Shown one piece after another: positions 6,344-13,493 of a DNA stretch of 23,985 nt. Each line of letters opens with the position of its first letter. Positions within the stretch are counted from its first letter, which is position 1. The translations under genes were made by a program, and so were the position numbers. The notes beneath the pieces were generated by a model, which did not search any database, was not told where the DNA came from, and worked only from the letters and a program-made list of their open reading frames with translations. The stretch is from Nitrospirota bacterium. GTDB lineage: Bacteria; Nitrospirota_A; Leptospirillia; Leptospirillales; Leptospirillaceae. The stretch covers positions 1 to 23,985 of the forward strand of contig JAKAAM010000012.1 of NCBI GenBank assembly GCA_021802325.1. The letters run 5' to 3'.

Positions 6344-8011
6344 TCATCGGCGTATCGGTTTGTACCGGATGCGGTGGGGCCGGGCTCCCTCTGCACCAAG
6401 ACGGCGTTTCTTGTCGGCTTCATACTCCTGATAGTTGCCGGAAAAGAAGGTGACCTGGGATTCACCTTCGAAGGACAGGATGTGGGTGGCAATCCTGTCG
6501 AGAAACCACCGGTCATGGGAGATGACCAGGACGGAACCGGCAAACTCGAGCAGAGCATCCTCCAAAGCCCGGAGGGTTTCCACATCAAGATCGTTGGAGG
6601 GTTCGTCGAGAAGGAGGACGTTGCCCCCGGAAATCAATGTCTTGGCCAGGTGAAGGCGCCCCCGCTCCCCTCCTGAAAGGGTTCCGACCATCTTTTGCTG
6701 ATCGGGGCCCTTGAAGTTGAAGCGTCCGAGGTAAGCCCGGGAGGGGGTCTCGAAGCGACCGACCGTCAGAACCTCTGAGCCGCCGGCGATCTCCTCGAAG
6801 ACGGTTTTGTTCCCGGAGAGCGCGTCCCGAGACTGGTCCACATAGGACAGTTTTACCGATTGCCCGATCTTTACATGTCCCGAGTCAGGGGACTCCTTTC
6901 CGGTGATCATGCGAAAAAGGGTCGACTTTCCTGCGCCGTTTGGACCGATAATGCCGACAATGGCCCCCGGAGGGACGATGAAGGAGAGATTCTCCATGAG
7001 CAGCCGGTCGCCATAGCCCTTTGAGACTCCGGAAAACTCGATCACGCTATCTCCCAGGCGGTCCGCCACGGGAATGAAGATTTCCTGGGTCTCGTTTCTC
7101 TTTTGGTATTCCTGGGAGGAGAGCTCGTCGAACCGGGCCATGCGGGCCTTGGACTTGGCCTGCCGTCCCTTGGGGTTCTGCCGGACCCATTCGAGCTCCT
7201 GCTTCATCGTCTTGATCCGTGCCGACTCCTGTCGTGATTCCAGTTCAAGGCGGGCTTCCTTTTGCTCAAGCCAGGAGCTGTAGTTTCCTTTCCAGGGAAT
7301 GCCCATTCCCCGATCGAGTTCGAGAATCCACTCCGCCGCGTTGTCAAGGAAGTAGCGGTCATGGGTCACGGCCACCACCGTTCCGGGGAAGCTCTGGAGA
7401 AACTGCTCCAGCCACTCCACCGATTCGGCGTCAAGGTGGTTCGTGGGTTCGTCGAGGAGAAGCATGTCGGGGTTTGAGAGCAGAAGACGACAAAGGGCAA
7501 CCCGACGCTTCTCTCCGCCGGAAAGGGTTTTGATCACGGCTTCCCAGGGAGGCAGGCGGAGCGCATCGGCGGCGATCTCCATCTGCTGGCCTGTGTTATG
7601 GCCATCCTGTGTGGCAATGATGGCCTCAAGGCGGGCCTGCTCCTTGGCCAGGGCATCAAAGTCTGCGTCAGGTTCCGCATAGGCTGCGTATACGGCATCG
7701 AGTTTTTTCTGGGCATCGAAGACTTCTCCGAGACCCTCTTCGACGCAGGAGCGGACAGTGGCTGAAGGGTCGAGCTGCGGCTCTTGGGGAAGATAGCCAA
7801 TGCGAATGCCCGGCATGGGGGTGGCATCCCCGAGGATGTCAGTGTCAATTCCCGCCATGATGCGCAGGAGGGTGGACTTCCCCGAGCCATTGAGTCCCAG
7901 GACTCCGATCTTGGCCCCTGGGAGGAAGGAAAGTGAAATATCCTTGAGGATTTGCTTTTTGGGGGGGACGATCTTTCCCACCCGGTTCATGGTAAAGACA
8001 TACTGTGCCAT
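6344..8011 (-). CDS. ettA: Energy-dependent translational throttle protein EttA (ABC-F ATPase)
   Basis: Soluble ABC-F protein that binds the ribosomal E site and gates entry of ribosomes into elongation according to ATP/ADP ratio. Its 555 residues match the family length. Two ATPase domains are visible: Walker A GLNGSGKST (39-47), signature LSGGEKRR and LLLDEPTNHLD; then Walker A GPNGAGKST, LSGGERGR and LLLDEPSNDLD. Between them lies the charged helical linker (QKEARLELESRQESARIKTM and onward) that contacts P-site tRNA, with KGRQAKSKARMARFDEL at its end. No membrane segment is present. ATG 8011 has GGGAG 4 nt upstream and lies 15 nt after the heme oxygenase gene, so it is probably co-transcribed with the photoreceptor genes. 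Confidence 0.93.
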   Translation of the reverse strand: MAQYVFTMNRVGKIVPPKKQILKDISLSFLPGAKIGVLGLNGSGKSTLLRIMAGIDTDILGDATPMPGIRIGYLPQEPQLDPSATVRSCVEEGLGEVFDAQKKLDAVYAAYAEPDADFDALAKEQARLEAIIATQDGHNTGQQMEIAADALRLPPWEAVIKTLSGGEKRRVALCRLLLSNPDMLLLDEPTNHLDAESVEWLEQFLQSFPGTVVAVTHDRYFLDNAAEWILELDRGMGIPWKGNYSSWLEQKEARLELESRQESARIKTMKQELEWVRQNPKGRQAKSKARMARFDELSSQEYQKRNETQEIFIPVADRLGDSVIEFSGVSKGYGDRLLMENLSFIVPPGAIVGIIGPNGAGKSTLFRMITGKESPDSGHVKIGQSVKLSYVDQSRDALSGNKTVFEEIAGGSEVLTVGRFETPSRAYLGRFNFKGPDQQKMVGTLSGGERGRLHLAKTLISGGNVLLLDEPSNDLDVETLRALEDALLEFAGSVLVISHDRWFLDRIATHILSFEGESQVTFFSGNYQEYEADKKRRLGAEGARPHRIRYKPIRR

Positions 8012-8026
8012 GGGGCTCCCGTCGGT

Positions 8027-8677
8027 TTACGGTGAAAGGGAATCTGCAAGATGGTGGTCGGAGAGGCAAGTCGTTTGAGGATCTTCGGGCCTGGCTGTTG
8101 AATCCCGAGAGGAAAAGGCGTCAAGAAAGTGGCGGAAAGTTCGAGTGGCTCCCCTGAGAAGCTCCTGGGAAAAATCATGGGAGTCAGGATCTGAAGGAAA
8201 AATCACGAGGAATTTTTCCCAAAGGGAGGGGGACCCGCTTCCCCCGAGTGAAAAGAAGGAAAGTGCCTGACGGGGAATTCGTGCAAGGCTTTGCTCAAGC
8301 TTGTCGGCAATCATGGTGCCCCCCAGGGTGGATCCTTCCGTGACATAGAGAATGCCCAGGATCTCAGGCAGGGTGCATGGGGGGGTAAACGTCATCGTTC
8401 CCTGCTTTCGGACCGGTTGTCCCAGTGCCGCAAGATCGGCAATCAGGAGAGACGTCCGGAGGGGAGTTCGATAGGTCGGAAGAAAACGTGAGAGCGAGGC
8501 CTCAAGGGCCCTGTCGATCGGGCGGTAAGCCCAGAGAAAGCGATCGAGGACTTCGCTGACCTCCTCAAGGGAGATGCTGTCGTCCAGAAGTTTGGAGAGC
8601 AATGGCGTGGACTCGAGCTGCCGGTGCATCTGGGATGTTTCCCGGGAGAGCCATGAAAGGAGGGGAGATCTCTTCAT
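8027..8677 (-). CDS. bphO: Bacterial heme oxygenase (biliverdin synthase)
   Basis: It opens heme to biliverdin IXalpha, CO and iron, giving the chromophore for the phytochrome encoded just upstream. With ATG 8677 the product has 216 residues. ETSQMHRQLESTPLL near the start holds the proximal heme ligand, His18, and YVTEGSTLGGTMIADKL is the distal-helix signature with flexible glycines. The ATG overlaps the phytochrome stop codon as ATGA and has no Shine-Dalgarno of its own, so translation should be coupled. The frame is open 105 nt further upstream, but that part overlaps bphP and lacks heme oxygenase features. An iron-recycling role is also possible, but the linkage argues for chromophore supply. 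Confidence 0.88.
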   Translation of the reverse strand: MKRSPLLSWLSRETSQMHRQLESTPLLSKLLDDSISLEEVSEVLDRFLWAYRPIDRALEASLSRFLPTYRTPLRTSLLIADLAALGQPVRKQGTMTFTPPCTLPEILGILYVTEGSTLGGTMIADKLEQSLARIPRQALSFFSLGGSGSPSLWEKFLVIFPSDPDSHDFSQELLRGATRTFRHFLDAFSSRDSTARPEDPQTTCLSDHHLADSLSP

Positions 8678-10179
8678 GAAAGGGAACCCGGAGAGGGGGA
8701 GGTGTTTCGGAGGAGATGAAGAGCGGCAAGGGTGTCGAACTTGTTCCAGGGGAGGCTCTGCCCCACTCGTTTTTCTATCCATCGTTCGAATGATTGTCGG
8801 GGGGAGATTCCGGTTCCCGAGGCGTCAGTCTCCACAGGCTTGTGGGGATTCCCTCCCCAGGCAATCTCTTGAATGGTTTCGGGGCGGAAGATCCAGAACT
8901 CGGAGTTTTTCGGGAGTTTGAGAGCCATCAGCCCGGCGACCGGGAGAGGAGCGATTCCAGGAAAGGTCTGGGTAAGCGACACGGTATGCCAGAGGGGGGC
9001 GGATCTTAGAGGAGCCAATAGGTCACGGAGCTTCTCAATGATTTGAAGGGAGGGAGTCGTCCCCCAGCAAGTGAATGCATGGTTGCGGAAGAAGACAAGT
9101 CCGCAGGCGTTAAAGAGGGTGGCAAGGGATGTGGCGCTGACAGAGAGAATGTCCTCGGGGTTGTCTGTTTTCGAGAGAATTTCCCGAACGGGGGCGAGCC
9201 GGTGAGCGAGACCGTCAATGGCTCGAATGCGCTCTTCGGCATGAGATTGGAGAAGTGCCATATTGTAGTGTTTGACGATGGAGCGTGCGGCGGAAAGGGT
9301 CTCCAGACCAAGTGTCCGGGGGGACCGGCTGTGGCAGGCCACCAGCCCCCAGAGCGACTTGGCTGCGATCACAGGCAAGGAAAGAGAGGCCAGCACCTCC
9401 ATGTTGGCAAGGTAGGCCACGTGGACCGGAGAGACACTCCTCAGATCTGAAAGGGAAAGATCGGGAGGACGTCCTGTCAGGGATCGGATGGGGAGAGGGG
9501 CCGCCGGGGCATTGGGAATCAATCGCCAGGGATTTTTGAGGTAGAGTTCCCGCGCAATCCTGGGAATGTCGCTCCCTGGGAAACGAAGCCCCAGATAGGT
9601 GCCGTAGCTATCTGGATTGCGGTTTTCCGCCAGAACCTCTCCATCCCCGTCGTCCCGAAAGGCGTAAAGCATCACTCTGTCGTATCCCGTGACGGCCCGG
9701 ATTCGAAAGACAAGCTCCTGATTCAGTGCTTCCGGAGAAAGGCCCTTGGGAAAAGGGGTGGTGAGAGTTGGGGAGATCGGAGATTGGGAGTGGGACGACA
9801 AGAATAGTTCGAGCAGGACCCCATCTCCGTTGCGGGTGAAGATGGCATCAAGCGAATCGGATCCGGCAGACAGTCTTATGGACGTAATCTCTCTCCTGTC
9901 TCCGACGGAGGAGGAGAGAATCTGGTCGAGGGTTATTCCCATTTGGCTGAGAAGATCAGCGGGGAGCTTCTTGCCAAAATGCTCGGGGAGCTCCGGAATC
10001 AGATTCCCTATGTTGGCGCTTGCGTGAGTGATCCTTCCCGTGAGATCGACCTGGACCAAGGCTCCGTGCGGCTGGATCATCCCGGAAAAAGACAAGGGCT
10101 CCGATTCGCAGATGTTTGACCAGTTCTCCGGAAGAGGAGGTAAAAGACCAGCTGAATCTTTTGGAGGAAGAGAAGACAT
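8674..10179 (-). CDS. bphP: Bacteriophytochrome photosensory core (PAS-GAF-PHY) without output domain
   Basis: Red/far-red photoreceptor binding biliverdin. With ATG 10179 (AAGGG 8 nt upstream) it has 501 residues. The TTG at 10224 has no ribosome-binding site. Residue Cys24 in NICESEPLSFSGMIQPHG is the biliverdin-attaching Cys of the PAS domain. The GAF domain has FPGSDIPRIARELY (the PASDIP motif, Asp retained) and SVSPVHVAYLANMEVLASLS, with the chromophore-pocket His. The PHY domain has IAWGGNPHKPVE and the tongue motif PRQSFERW followed by LPW. The protein ends about 40 residues after the tongue, where kinases continue with DHp and CA domains; no kinase, GGDEF, EAL or PAS output is present, nor is there a response regulator gene beside it. 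Any signal must pass through a partner, or the protein may serve another role. Confidence 0.92.
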   Translation of the reverse strand: MSSLPPKDSAGLLPPLPENWSNICESEPLSFSGMIQPHGALVQVDLTGRITHASANIGNLIPELPEHFGKKLPADLLSQMGITLDQILSSSVGDRREITSIRLSAGSDSLDAIFTRNGDGVLLELFLSSHSQSPISPTLTTPFPKGLSPEALNQELVFRIRAVTGYDRVMLYAFRDDGDGEVLAENRNPDSYGTYLGLRFPGSDIPRIARELYLKNPWRLIPNAPAAPLPIRSLTGRPPDLSLSDLRSVSPVHVAYLANMEVLASLSLPVIAAKSLWGLVACHSRSPRTLGLETLSAARSIVKHYNMALLQSHAEERIRAIDGLAHRLAPVREILSKTDNPEDILSVSATSLATLFNACGLVFFRNHAFTCWGTTPSLQIIEKLRDLLAPLRSAPLWHTVSLTQTFPGIAPLPVAGLMALKLPKNSEFWIFRPETIQEIAWGGNPHKPVETDASGTGISPRQSFERWIEKRVGQSLPWNKFDTLAALHLLRNTSPSPGSLS

Positions 10180-10263
10180 TGACAAATCCCTTGGTCGGTC
10201 TTTCGTCTTGGTGTGCGGAGTCAATGGGGGATTCTGATCGGGGGCCGATTTCGGCTTTTTTCA

Positions 10264-10293
10264 ATCATAGAGAAGAGGGGCATGGATTTTCAA
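10264..10293 (-). promoter_or_regulatory. Promoter of the bphP-bphO-ettA-helicase unit
   Basis: On the minus strand TTGAAA (10293-10288), an 18-nt spacer and TATGAT (10269-10264) form a good sigma70 promoter. The start would be near 10257, giving a leader of about 78 nt that contains the small symmetric element GCCGAAATCGGC. Confidence 0.6.
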
Positions 10294-10342
10294 GGATCCC
10301 CCGACTGATTGACAGAAAAAGGCGCGGGAAGAATTAGGAGAG

Positions 10343-10483
10343 TCAGTGGTGGCCGAGGAGGGCATTCCCCAAGACAACGAGAACCGCTGTCACAATGAAA
10401 ATGATGGCCACAATGGAGACAAGGATAACAGAGGCTCCCAGTGTGGGGTATTTGTCGAGGAAACGCTTCATGAAGCCACGCAT
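10343..10483 (-). CDS. Small membrane peptide (46 aa)
   Basis: ATG at 10483 has AGGAG at 10492-10496 (8-nt spacer) and the frame stops at TGA 10345-10343. The peptide begins MRGFMKRFLDKYPTL, an amphipathic basic N-terminus, and then has one long hydrophobic helix (about residues 16-40, VILVSIVAIIFIVTAVLVVLGN) ending GHH. It lies 28 nt after the outer-membrane protein gene on the same strand, so it is probably the third gene of that operon. Topology suggests an inner-membrane single-pass peptide with its N-terminus in the cytoplasm. No family is recognised, and the function is unknown. Confidence 0.65.
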   Translation of the reverse strand: MRGFMKRFLDKYPTLGASVILVSIVAIIFIVTAVLVVLGNALLGHH

Positions 10484-10511
10484 GGACTGATCTCCTGAGA
10501 GGGGTAGAAAA

Positions 10512-11609
10512 CTACATGCCACGGTACCCGAAGGGGCCATTAAAGTAAAGGGTGACGGTTCCCATTGGGGTGTAGGTGTGGGGGTAGTTTGACTGATAGA
10601 CGGGAAGGGCCACTCCCGCGCCCCAGGTCGCTGCAAATTTCTGGGTGTGCGGCCATGTCAGCTCGAGTTCGGGCGCCAGCCAGAAGAAGGACCAGGCCGG
10701 AGCATTTGCCGCTCCAAAGAAGAGATTGGTGCCGCTCTGGGTCTCGCCATAAAACTCAAGGAGCCAGCCGGCCCCCCATTCGGTATTGAGGACATCCTCA
10801 AGGGCGCCGGAGTAATACGTGATGTTTCCGTCAACCATATGGAATGCCCCTTCGTTCCAGGGCAGCTGTGTTAGGCCGTTGTTGAAGGTGTAGCCGGCTC
10901 CGACGGTCGAGGGGTTTTCTACGATGTCTCCGACCTGAAGGTAGACCATGAAGGGCTTGACGTGTTTCCGGAGGAGAAACATGACTCCCTCGTTGTAGGT
11001 GCCGTTTCCGAGCTGGTCGGCCCCGTAGTCCTGGGGATTGAGATTCTGGTACTGGCCGGAGGGAACCCAGAAGTCAAAGGTGAGTGCCATCGCCGGTCGG
11101 GCCCAGGGAAGATAGACATTGTCGTCGCTGGTGAGCTGCCACTTGATTTCAAAATGAGTGTTGCCCACACCGAAGTGGCTGGCGGAGTGGGCGATCCCCT
11201 GGGAGGGGTCGACTCCCTGCCAATTCTGGATGAGGGGGAGAAAGGTATCGAGTTCAACATTGTGGCCAAGCCCCACCGCCAGACGCATCGGCATGTACAG
11301 GGAGGAGGCGGAGACTCCGGGAGTGATGTAATCGTAGGCGAAGGGTTCAAGGTACCAGGAGCCAATGGGCTCCACCTCTGCGGTTCCCGTAAAGAAAGGG
11401 CCGCTCGTATTGGGCCCCCAGGGGAGAAAGGGGGGCGCCAGGGCCTGAAAGTCCTTGGCCATCTCCTCGTCGTCTGACATGGGAAGAAAAAAGTCGCCCG
11501 TGCCGGTCCCGGAGGAGCTGGCGCGAACCAGTGGGGGGGTGATGAGACAGAGGCTCAATATCCCGAGAAGGACAAAAAAAGGGCGTCTTTTTTGAAAAAG
11601 AAAGGTCAT
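10512..11609 (-). CDS. Predicted outer-membrane beta-barrel protein
   Basis: The 365-residue product has a classical Sec signal peptide: basic MTFLFQKRRPF, a hydrophobic core FVLLGILSLCLITPPL, and a probable cut after VRAS near residue 31. The rest is rich in aromatic and glycine residues with alternating hydrophobic segments (LEPFAYDYITPG, ALTFDFWVPSGQY, VYLQVGDIV, WLLEFYGETQ, FAATWGAGVALPVY, GTVTLYFNGPFGYRGM), the pattern of transmembrane beta-strands in transporter or porin-like barrels such as the MetA/phenol-degradation group. It lacks a C-terminal Phe; the last residues are FGYRGM. It follows a TPR lipoprotein gene by 28 nt. The transported substrate is unknown. Confidence 0.72.
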   Translation of the reverse strand: MTFLFQKRRPFFVLLGILSLCLITPPLVRASSSGTGTGDFFLPMSDDEEMAKDFQALAPPFLPWGPNTSGPFFTGTAEVEPIGSWYLEPFAYDYITPGVSASSLYMPMRLAVGLGHNVELDTFLPLIQNWQGVDPSQGIAHSASHFGVGNTHFEIKWQLTSDDNVYLPWARPAMALTFDFWVPSGQYQNLNPQDYGADQLGNGTYNEGVMFLLRKHVKPFMVYLQVGDIVENPSTVGAGYTFNNGLTQLPWNEGAFHMVDGNITYYSGALEDVLNTEWGAGWLLEFYGETQSGTNLFFGAANAPAWSFFWLAPELELTWPHTQKFAATWGAGVALPVYQSNYPHTYTPMGTVTLYFNGPFGYRGM

Positions 11610-11637
11610 GGAAAATCTCCGGGACGGAAAAGAGGGC

Positions 11638-12153
11638 TTAATGTGTGGTCGGCTGGGTCATCATTCCGGCTTCATCATGTTTCTCAAGGAGAATTGCCAG
11701 GGCCTTGGCATTTTTCCCGTTGTGAATCAGGGCCTTGGCCAGCATTTTTCGATAGCCGTGAGGCCACTTGGTTCGTGGCTCGATGAGAGACAGAAGCGTG
11801 AGGGCCTTGCGGTAATGGTGGGAGGAAATGAGGATCCGGGCTTCGTTGAGGATGTAGGGCTCGTCGTTGTCGTTTGAGCGAAGGGCCCGGGCCTGCTCAA
11901 GATAGCCGATGGCCTTCTGGAATTCCCCTTCCTTGAACTGGATGAAGGCCATGTTGTTGAGAATGGTTGGATCGGTGGGATTGTCCCGAAGCGCCTTTTT
12001 CAAATCCGTTTCCGCCTGTTCAAGATGGCCTTGCTTGATCTCGGCATAGGCCTTCTGTTCGGAGAGCCAGGCTCGGACGGGAGGCTCGGTGGTGGCGGCG
12101 CATCCGGACAGAACAAGGGTTACGAGAGGAATGAGAGAGAATCTTTTCAGCAT
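11638..12153 (-). CDS. TPR-repeat lipoprotein
   Basis: This is a lipoprotein: MLKRFSLIPLVTLVLSGC has a lipobox LSGC with Cys18 as the lipidation site. The mature 154 residues carry about three tetratricopeptide repeats (YAEIKQGHLEQAETDLKKAL; ILNNMAFIQFKEGEFQKAIG; a divergent ISSHHYRKALTLLSLIEP), followed by AKALIHNGKNAKALAILLEK. The size and pattern resemble PilF/TadD-type assembly lipoproteins, but no pilus genes lie nearby. ATG 12153 is preceded by AAGGA 8 nt away. As first gene of the unit with the barrel protein and the 46-aa peptide, it may help the barrel's assembly or partner it at the outer membrane. Confidence 0.8.
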   Translation of the reverse strand: MLKRFSLIPLVTLVLSGCAATTEPPVRAWLSEQKAYAEIKQGHLEQAETDLKKALRDNPTDPTILNNMAFIQFKEGEFQKAIGYLEQARALRSNDNDEPYILNEARILISSHHYRKALTLLSLIEPRTKWPHGYRKMLAKALIHNGKNAKALAILLEKHDEAGMMTQPTTH

Positions 12154-12233
12154 TGAAATATCCTTCGTGTTAAAAAACTTTTTTAAGCTTGGCGGTTGGT
12201 CATTGTGATGCCGATTCGGTGCTTTGCTGTCCT

Positions 12234-12251
12234 CCTTCCCTATAGGGAAGG
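12234..12251. repeat. Perfect 18-bp palindrome at the end of the DUF1232 gene
   Basis: CCTTCCC-TATA-GGGAAGG is a perfect palindrome that includes the stop codon of the HTH-DUF1232 gene and lies upstream of the TPR lipoprotein gene. It has no T-run on either strand, so it is not a standard terminator. It could be a protein-binding site or an mRNA 3' hairpin. Confidence 0.5.
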
Positions 12252-12899
12252 GTCTTGCGGACCTTCTGCTTCCCCTTGATGCATTTTCATATAGTAGGTT
12301 GCCGCAAATCCCAGGATGGCGAAGTCGTCAAACAATCCCAGGAAGGGAATGTTGTCCGGAATGAAGTCGATAGGGGTCAAAAGATAAAAGAGCGCCCCAT
12401 AAGCAATGAACTTGTCGGTCAGGCTCATCTTGCGGGACCGGATCACCGAGACAAGTGTCGAAATGCGTTCGGTCCACTCCGCCCCCATGGCCTTGAATCT
12501 TGAAATCTTCTCCGGATTGCTCTCAACCTCAGACTGTTTTTTTTCCTGGGCTCCGATGACGACAAGGCTTGTGAGAATCCGGTCTTCATTCATGGCTGGA
12601 TTGGTGTCAAAATCCGAGGGAAGCCCTAGATTGACGATCGCCGCATGATGCTCTCCCTTTGAGAGCCCGGAGAGAAGAATGGCCTTGACATGGGGGCTCT
12701 CGGGATCGAGGAGACCTTGGGAGACCAGCCGATAACAGGTATCACGGATGGCAGGAACATAGACCGGAGGAATCGGGAAGTCGAGCGGTTTTTTCGTCCA
12801 GCGCCGCAACGTCATTCCCGATAGCCCAATCATTCGCCCCAGCTCTTCGGGAGAGTAGCCTGTCGTCTCGAGTATTTTTAACAAATGTGAATTTGTCAT
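12240..12899 (-). CDS. HTH-DUF1232 (YkvA-like) fusion protein
   Basis: With ATG 12899 the product has 219 residues; the TTG two codons upstream is less likely. Residues about 3-40 (LLKILETTGYSPEELGRMIG, then LSGMTLRRWTKK) form a helix-turn-helix with a wHTH-like recognition helix. The middle is helical and of unknown fold. Residues about 155-200 (DKFIAYGALFYLLTPIDFIP, then DNIPFLGLFDDFAILGFA) match DUF1232, a hydrophobic hairpin often membrane-associated, with the conserved P-D-x-I-P-D. No Shine-Dalgarno precedes the ATG. A short inverted repeat (ACAAAT/ATTTGT, 12881-12896) overlaps the first codons and could be an autoregulatory site. Function of the family is unknown; the fusion suggests DNA binding near a membrane or a regulator of membrane physiology. 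Confidence 0.78.
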   Translation of the reverse strand: MTNSHLLKILETTGYSPEELGRMIGLSGMTLRRWTKKPLDFPIPPVYVPAIRDTCYRLVSQGLLDPESPHVKAILLSGLSKGEHHAAIVNLGLPSDFDTNPAMNEDRILTSLVVIGAQEKKQSEVESNPEKISRFKAMGAEWTERISTLVSVIRSRKMSLTDKFIAYGALFYLLTPIDFIPDNIPFLGLFDDFAILGFAATYYMKMHQGEAEGPQDPSL

Positions 12900-12968
12900 G
12901 TTCAAATGTTATACCGGGTGAGATATGGTGTCAAGAGTGTCAAGGGGGAAGTGTAGAGGATTCATAAT

Positions 12969-13094
12969 CTGTCCGGTTTTGTAGCACAACAGTTGTCCGG
13001 TTCAATAAGGGGGCAAAGGAGGTCCCCGATGAACCGAACGACCGTGCTACAGGAGATCCGGAAGATGCGCTTTGAGGAGACGTGGAATGAATGA
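12969..13094 (+). mobile_element. Left-end remnant of an insertion sequence (ISNCY-like)
   Basis: The stretch contains TGTCCGGTT twice (12970-12978 and 12994-13002), like repeats at an IS end, then a GGAGG ribosome site and the first 21 codons of a transposase-like frame. The rest of the element is missing. It sits about 100 bp from the initiator tRNA gene. Assignment to ISNCY is from memory of transposase N-termini and needs a database check. Confidence 0.45.
13029..13094 (+). pseudogene. Truncated transposase N-terminus (21 codons)
   Basis: ATG 13029, with GGAGG close upstream, encodes MNRTTVLQEIRKMRFEETWNE and then hits TGA at 13092-13094. VLQEIRKMRFEE resembles the start of ISNCY-type transposases, where an HTH segment would follow. 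Downstream sequence to 13197 shows no continuation in any frame, so the gene is cut rather than frameshifted. Confidence 0.45.
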
Positions 13095-13197
13095 GAAAGA
13101 GACATGACGTTATGGAAATGGGAAATTCTTAAGATGTAAATGTGAAGGCGGGATTTTTTGGAGTTGATGGATGATGGTCAAGGTAATGGCTGTAGAA

Positions 13198-13274
<77 letters not shown>

Positions 13275-13279
13275 GGTAC

Positions 13280-13309
13280 ATAGTAGGTTAGTGAGATGAG
13301 ATTTGTCAA
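13280..13309 (-). promoter_or_regulatory. Promoter of the initiator tRNA
   Basis: On the minus strand TTGACA (13309-13304), an 18-nt spacer and TACTAT (13285-13280) precede the tRNA 5' end by about 6 nt. Transcription would start almost at the mature end. Confidence 0.75.
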
Positions 13310-13404
13310 TAAGTCTCAATCGAAAAATTCCTAAATGCACCGTGGTTTCGCTTCAAAATATTGATGACAGGAGGAACTTCTTTAGACAAGGAGCGAGTGT
13401 CGTC

Positions 13405-13433
13405 TTTCGGAGTTTGCGGTGTTCTGGTATTAT
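13405..13433 (+). promoter_or_regulatory. Candidate extended -10 promoter for lpd
   Basis: TTTCGG at 13405-13410, a 17-nt spacer, and TATTAT at 13428-13433 preceded by TG plus one base (extended -10). Transcription would start near 13440, just before a hairpin with a T-run. Confidence 0.5.
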
Positions 13434-13441
13434 CTGTATCA

Positions 13442-13470
13442 AAAACTCACCGAGTTTTATTTGTTTTTTT
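13442..13470 (+). promoter_or_regulatory. Terminator-like hairpin in the lpd leader
   Basis: AAAACTC (13442-13448) pairs with GAGTTTT (13452-13458) over a 3-base loop, followed by ATTTG and seven Ts (13464-13470). It lies between the likely promoter and the lpd start, so it could attenuate lpd or stop upstream transcripts. The stem is AT-rich and weak. Confidence 0.35.
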
Positions 13471-13493
13471 ATTGAGGTTATACAAAATTGATT

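Noticed and set aside
6310..6588. Upstream extension of the helicase frame
   Set aside because: It overlaps the end of ettA and has no helicase similarity; ATG 6309 fits the 34-nt gap after ettA.
10244..10261. GCCG-ATTT-CGGC followed by six Ts on the plus strand
   Set aside because: Only a 4-bp stem, and no plus-strand gene lies upstream for it to terminate; it lies in the bphP leader.
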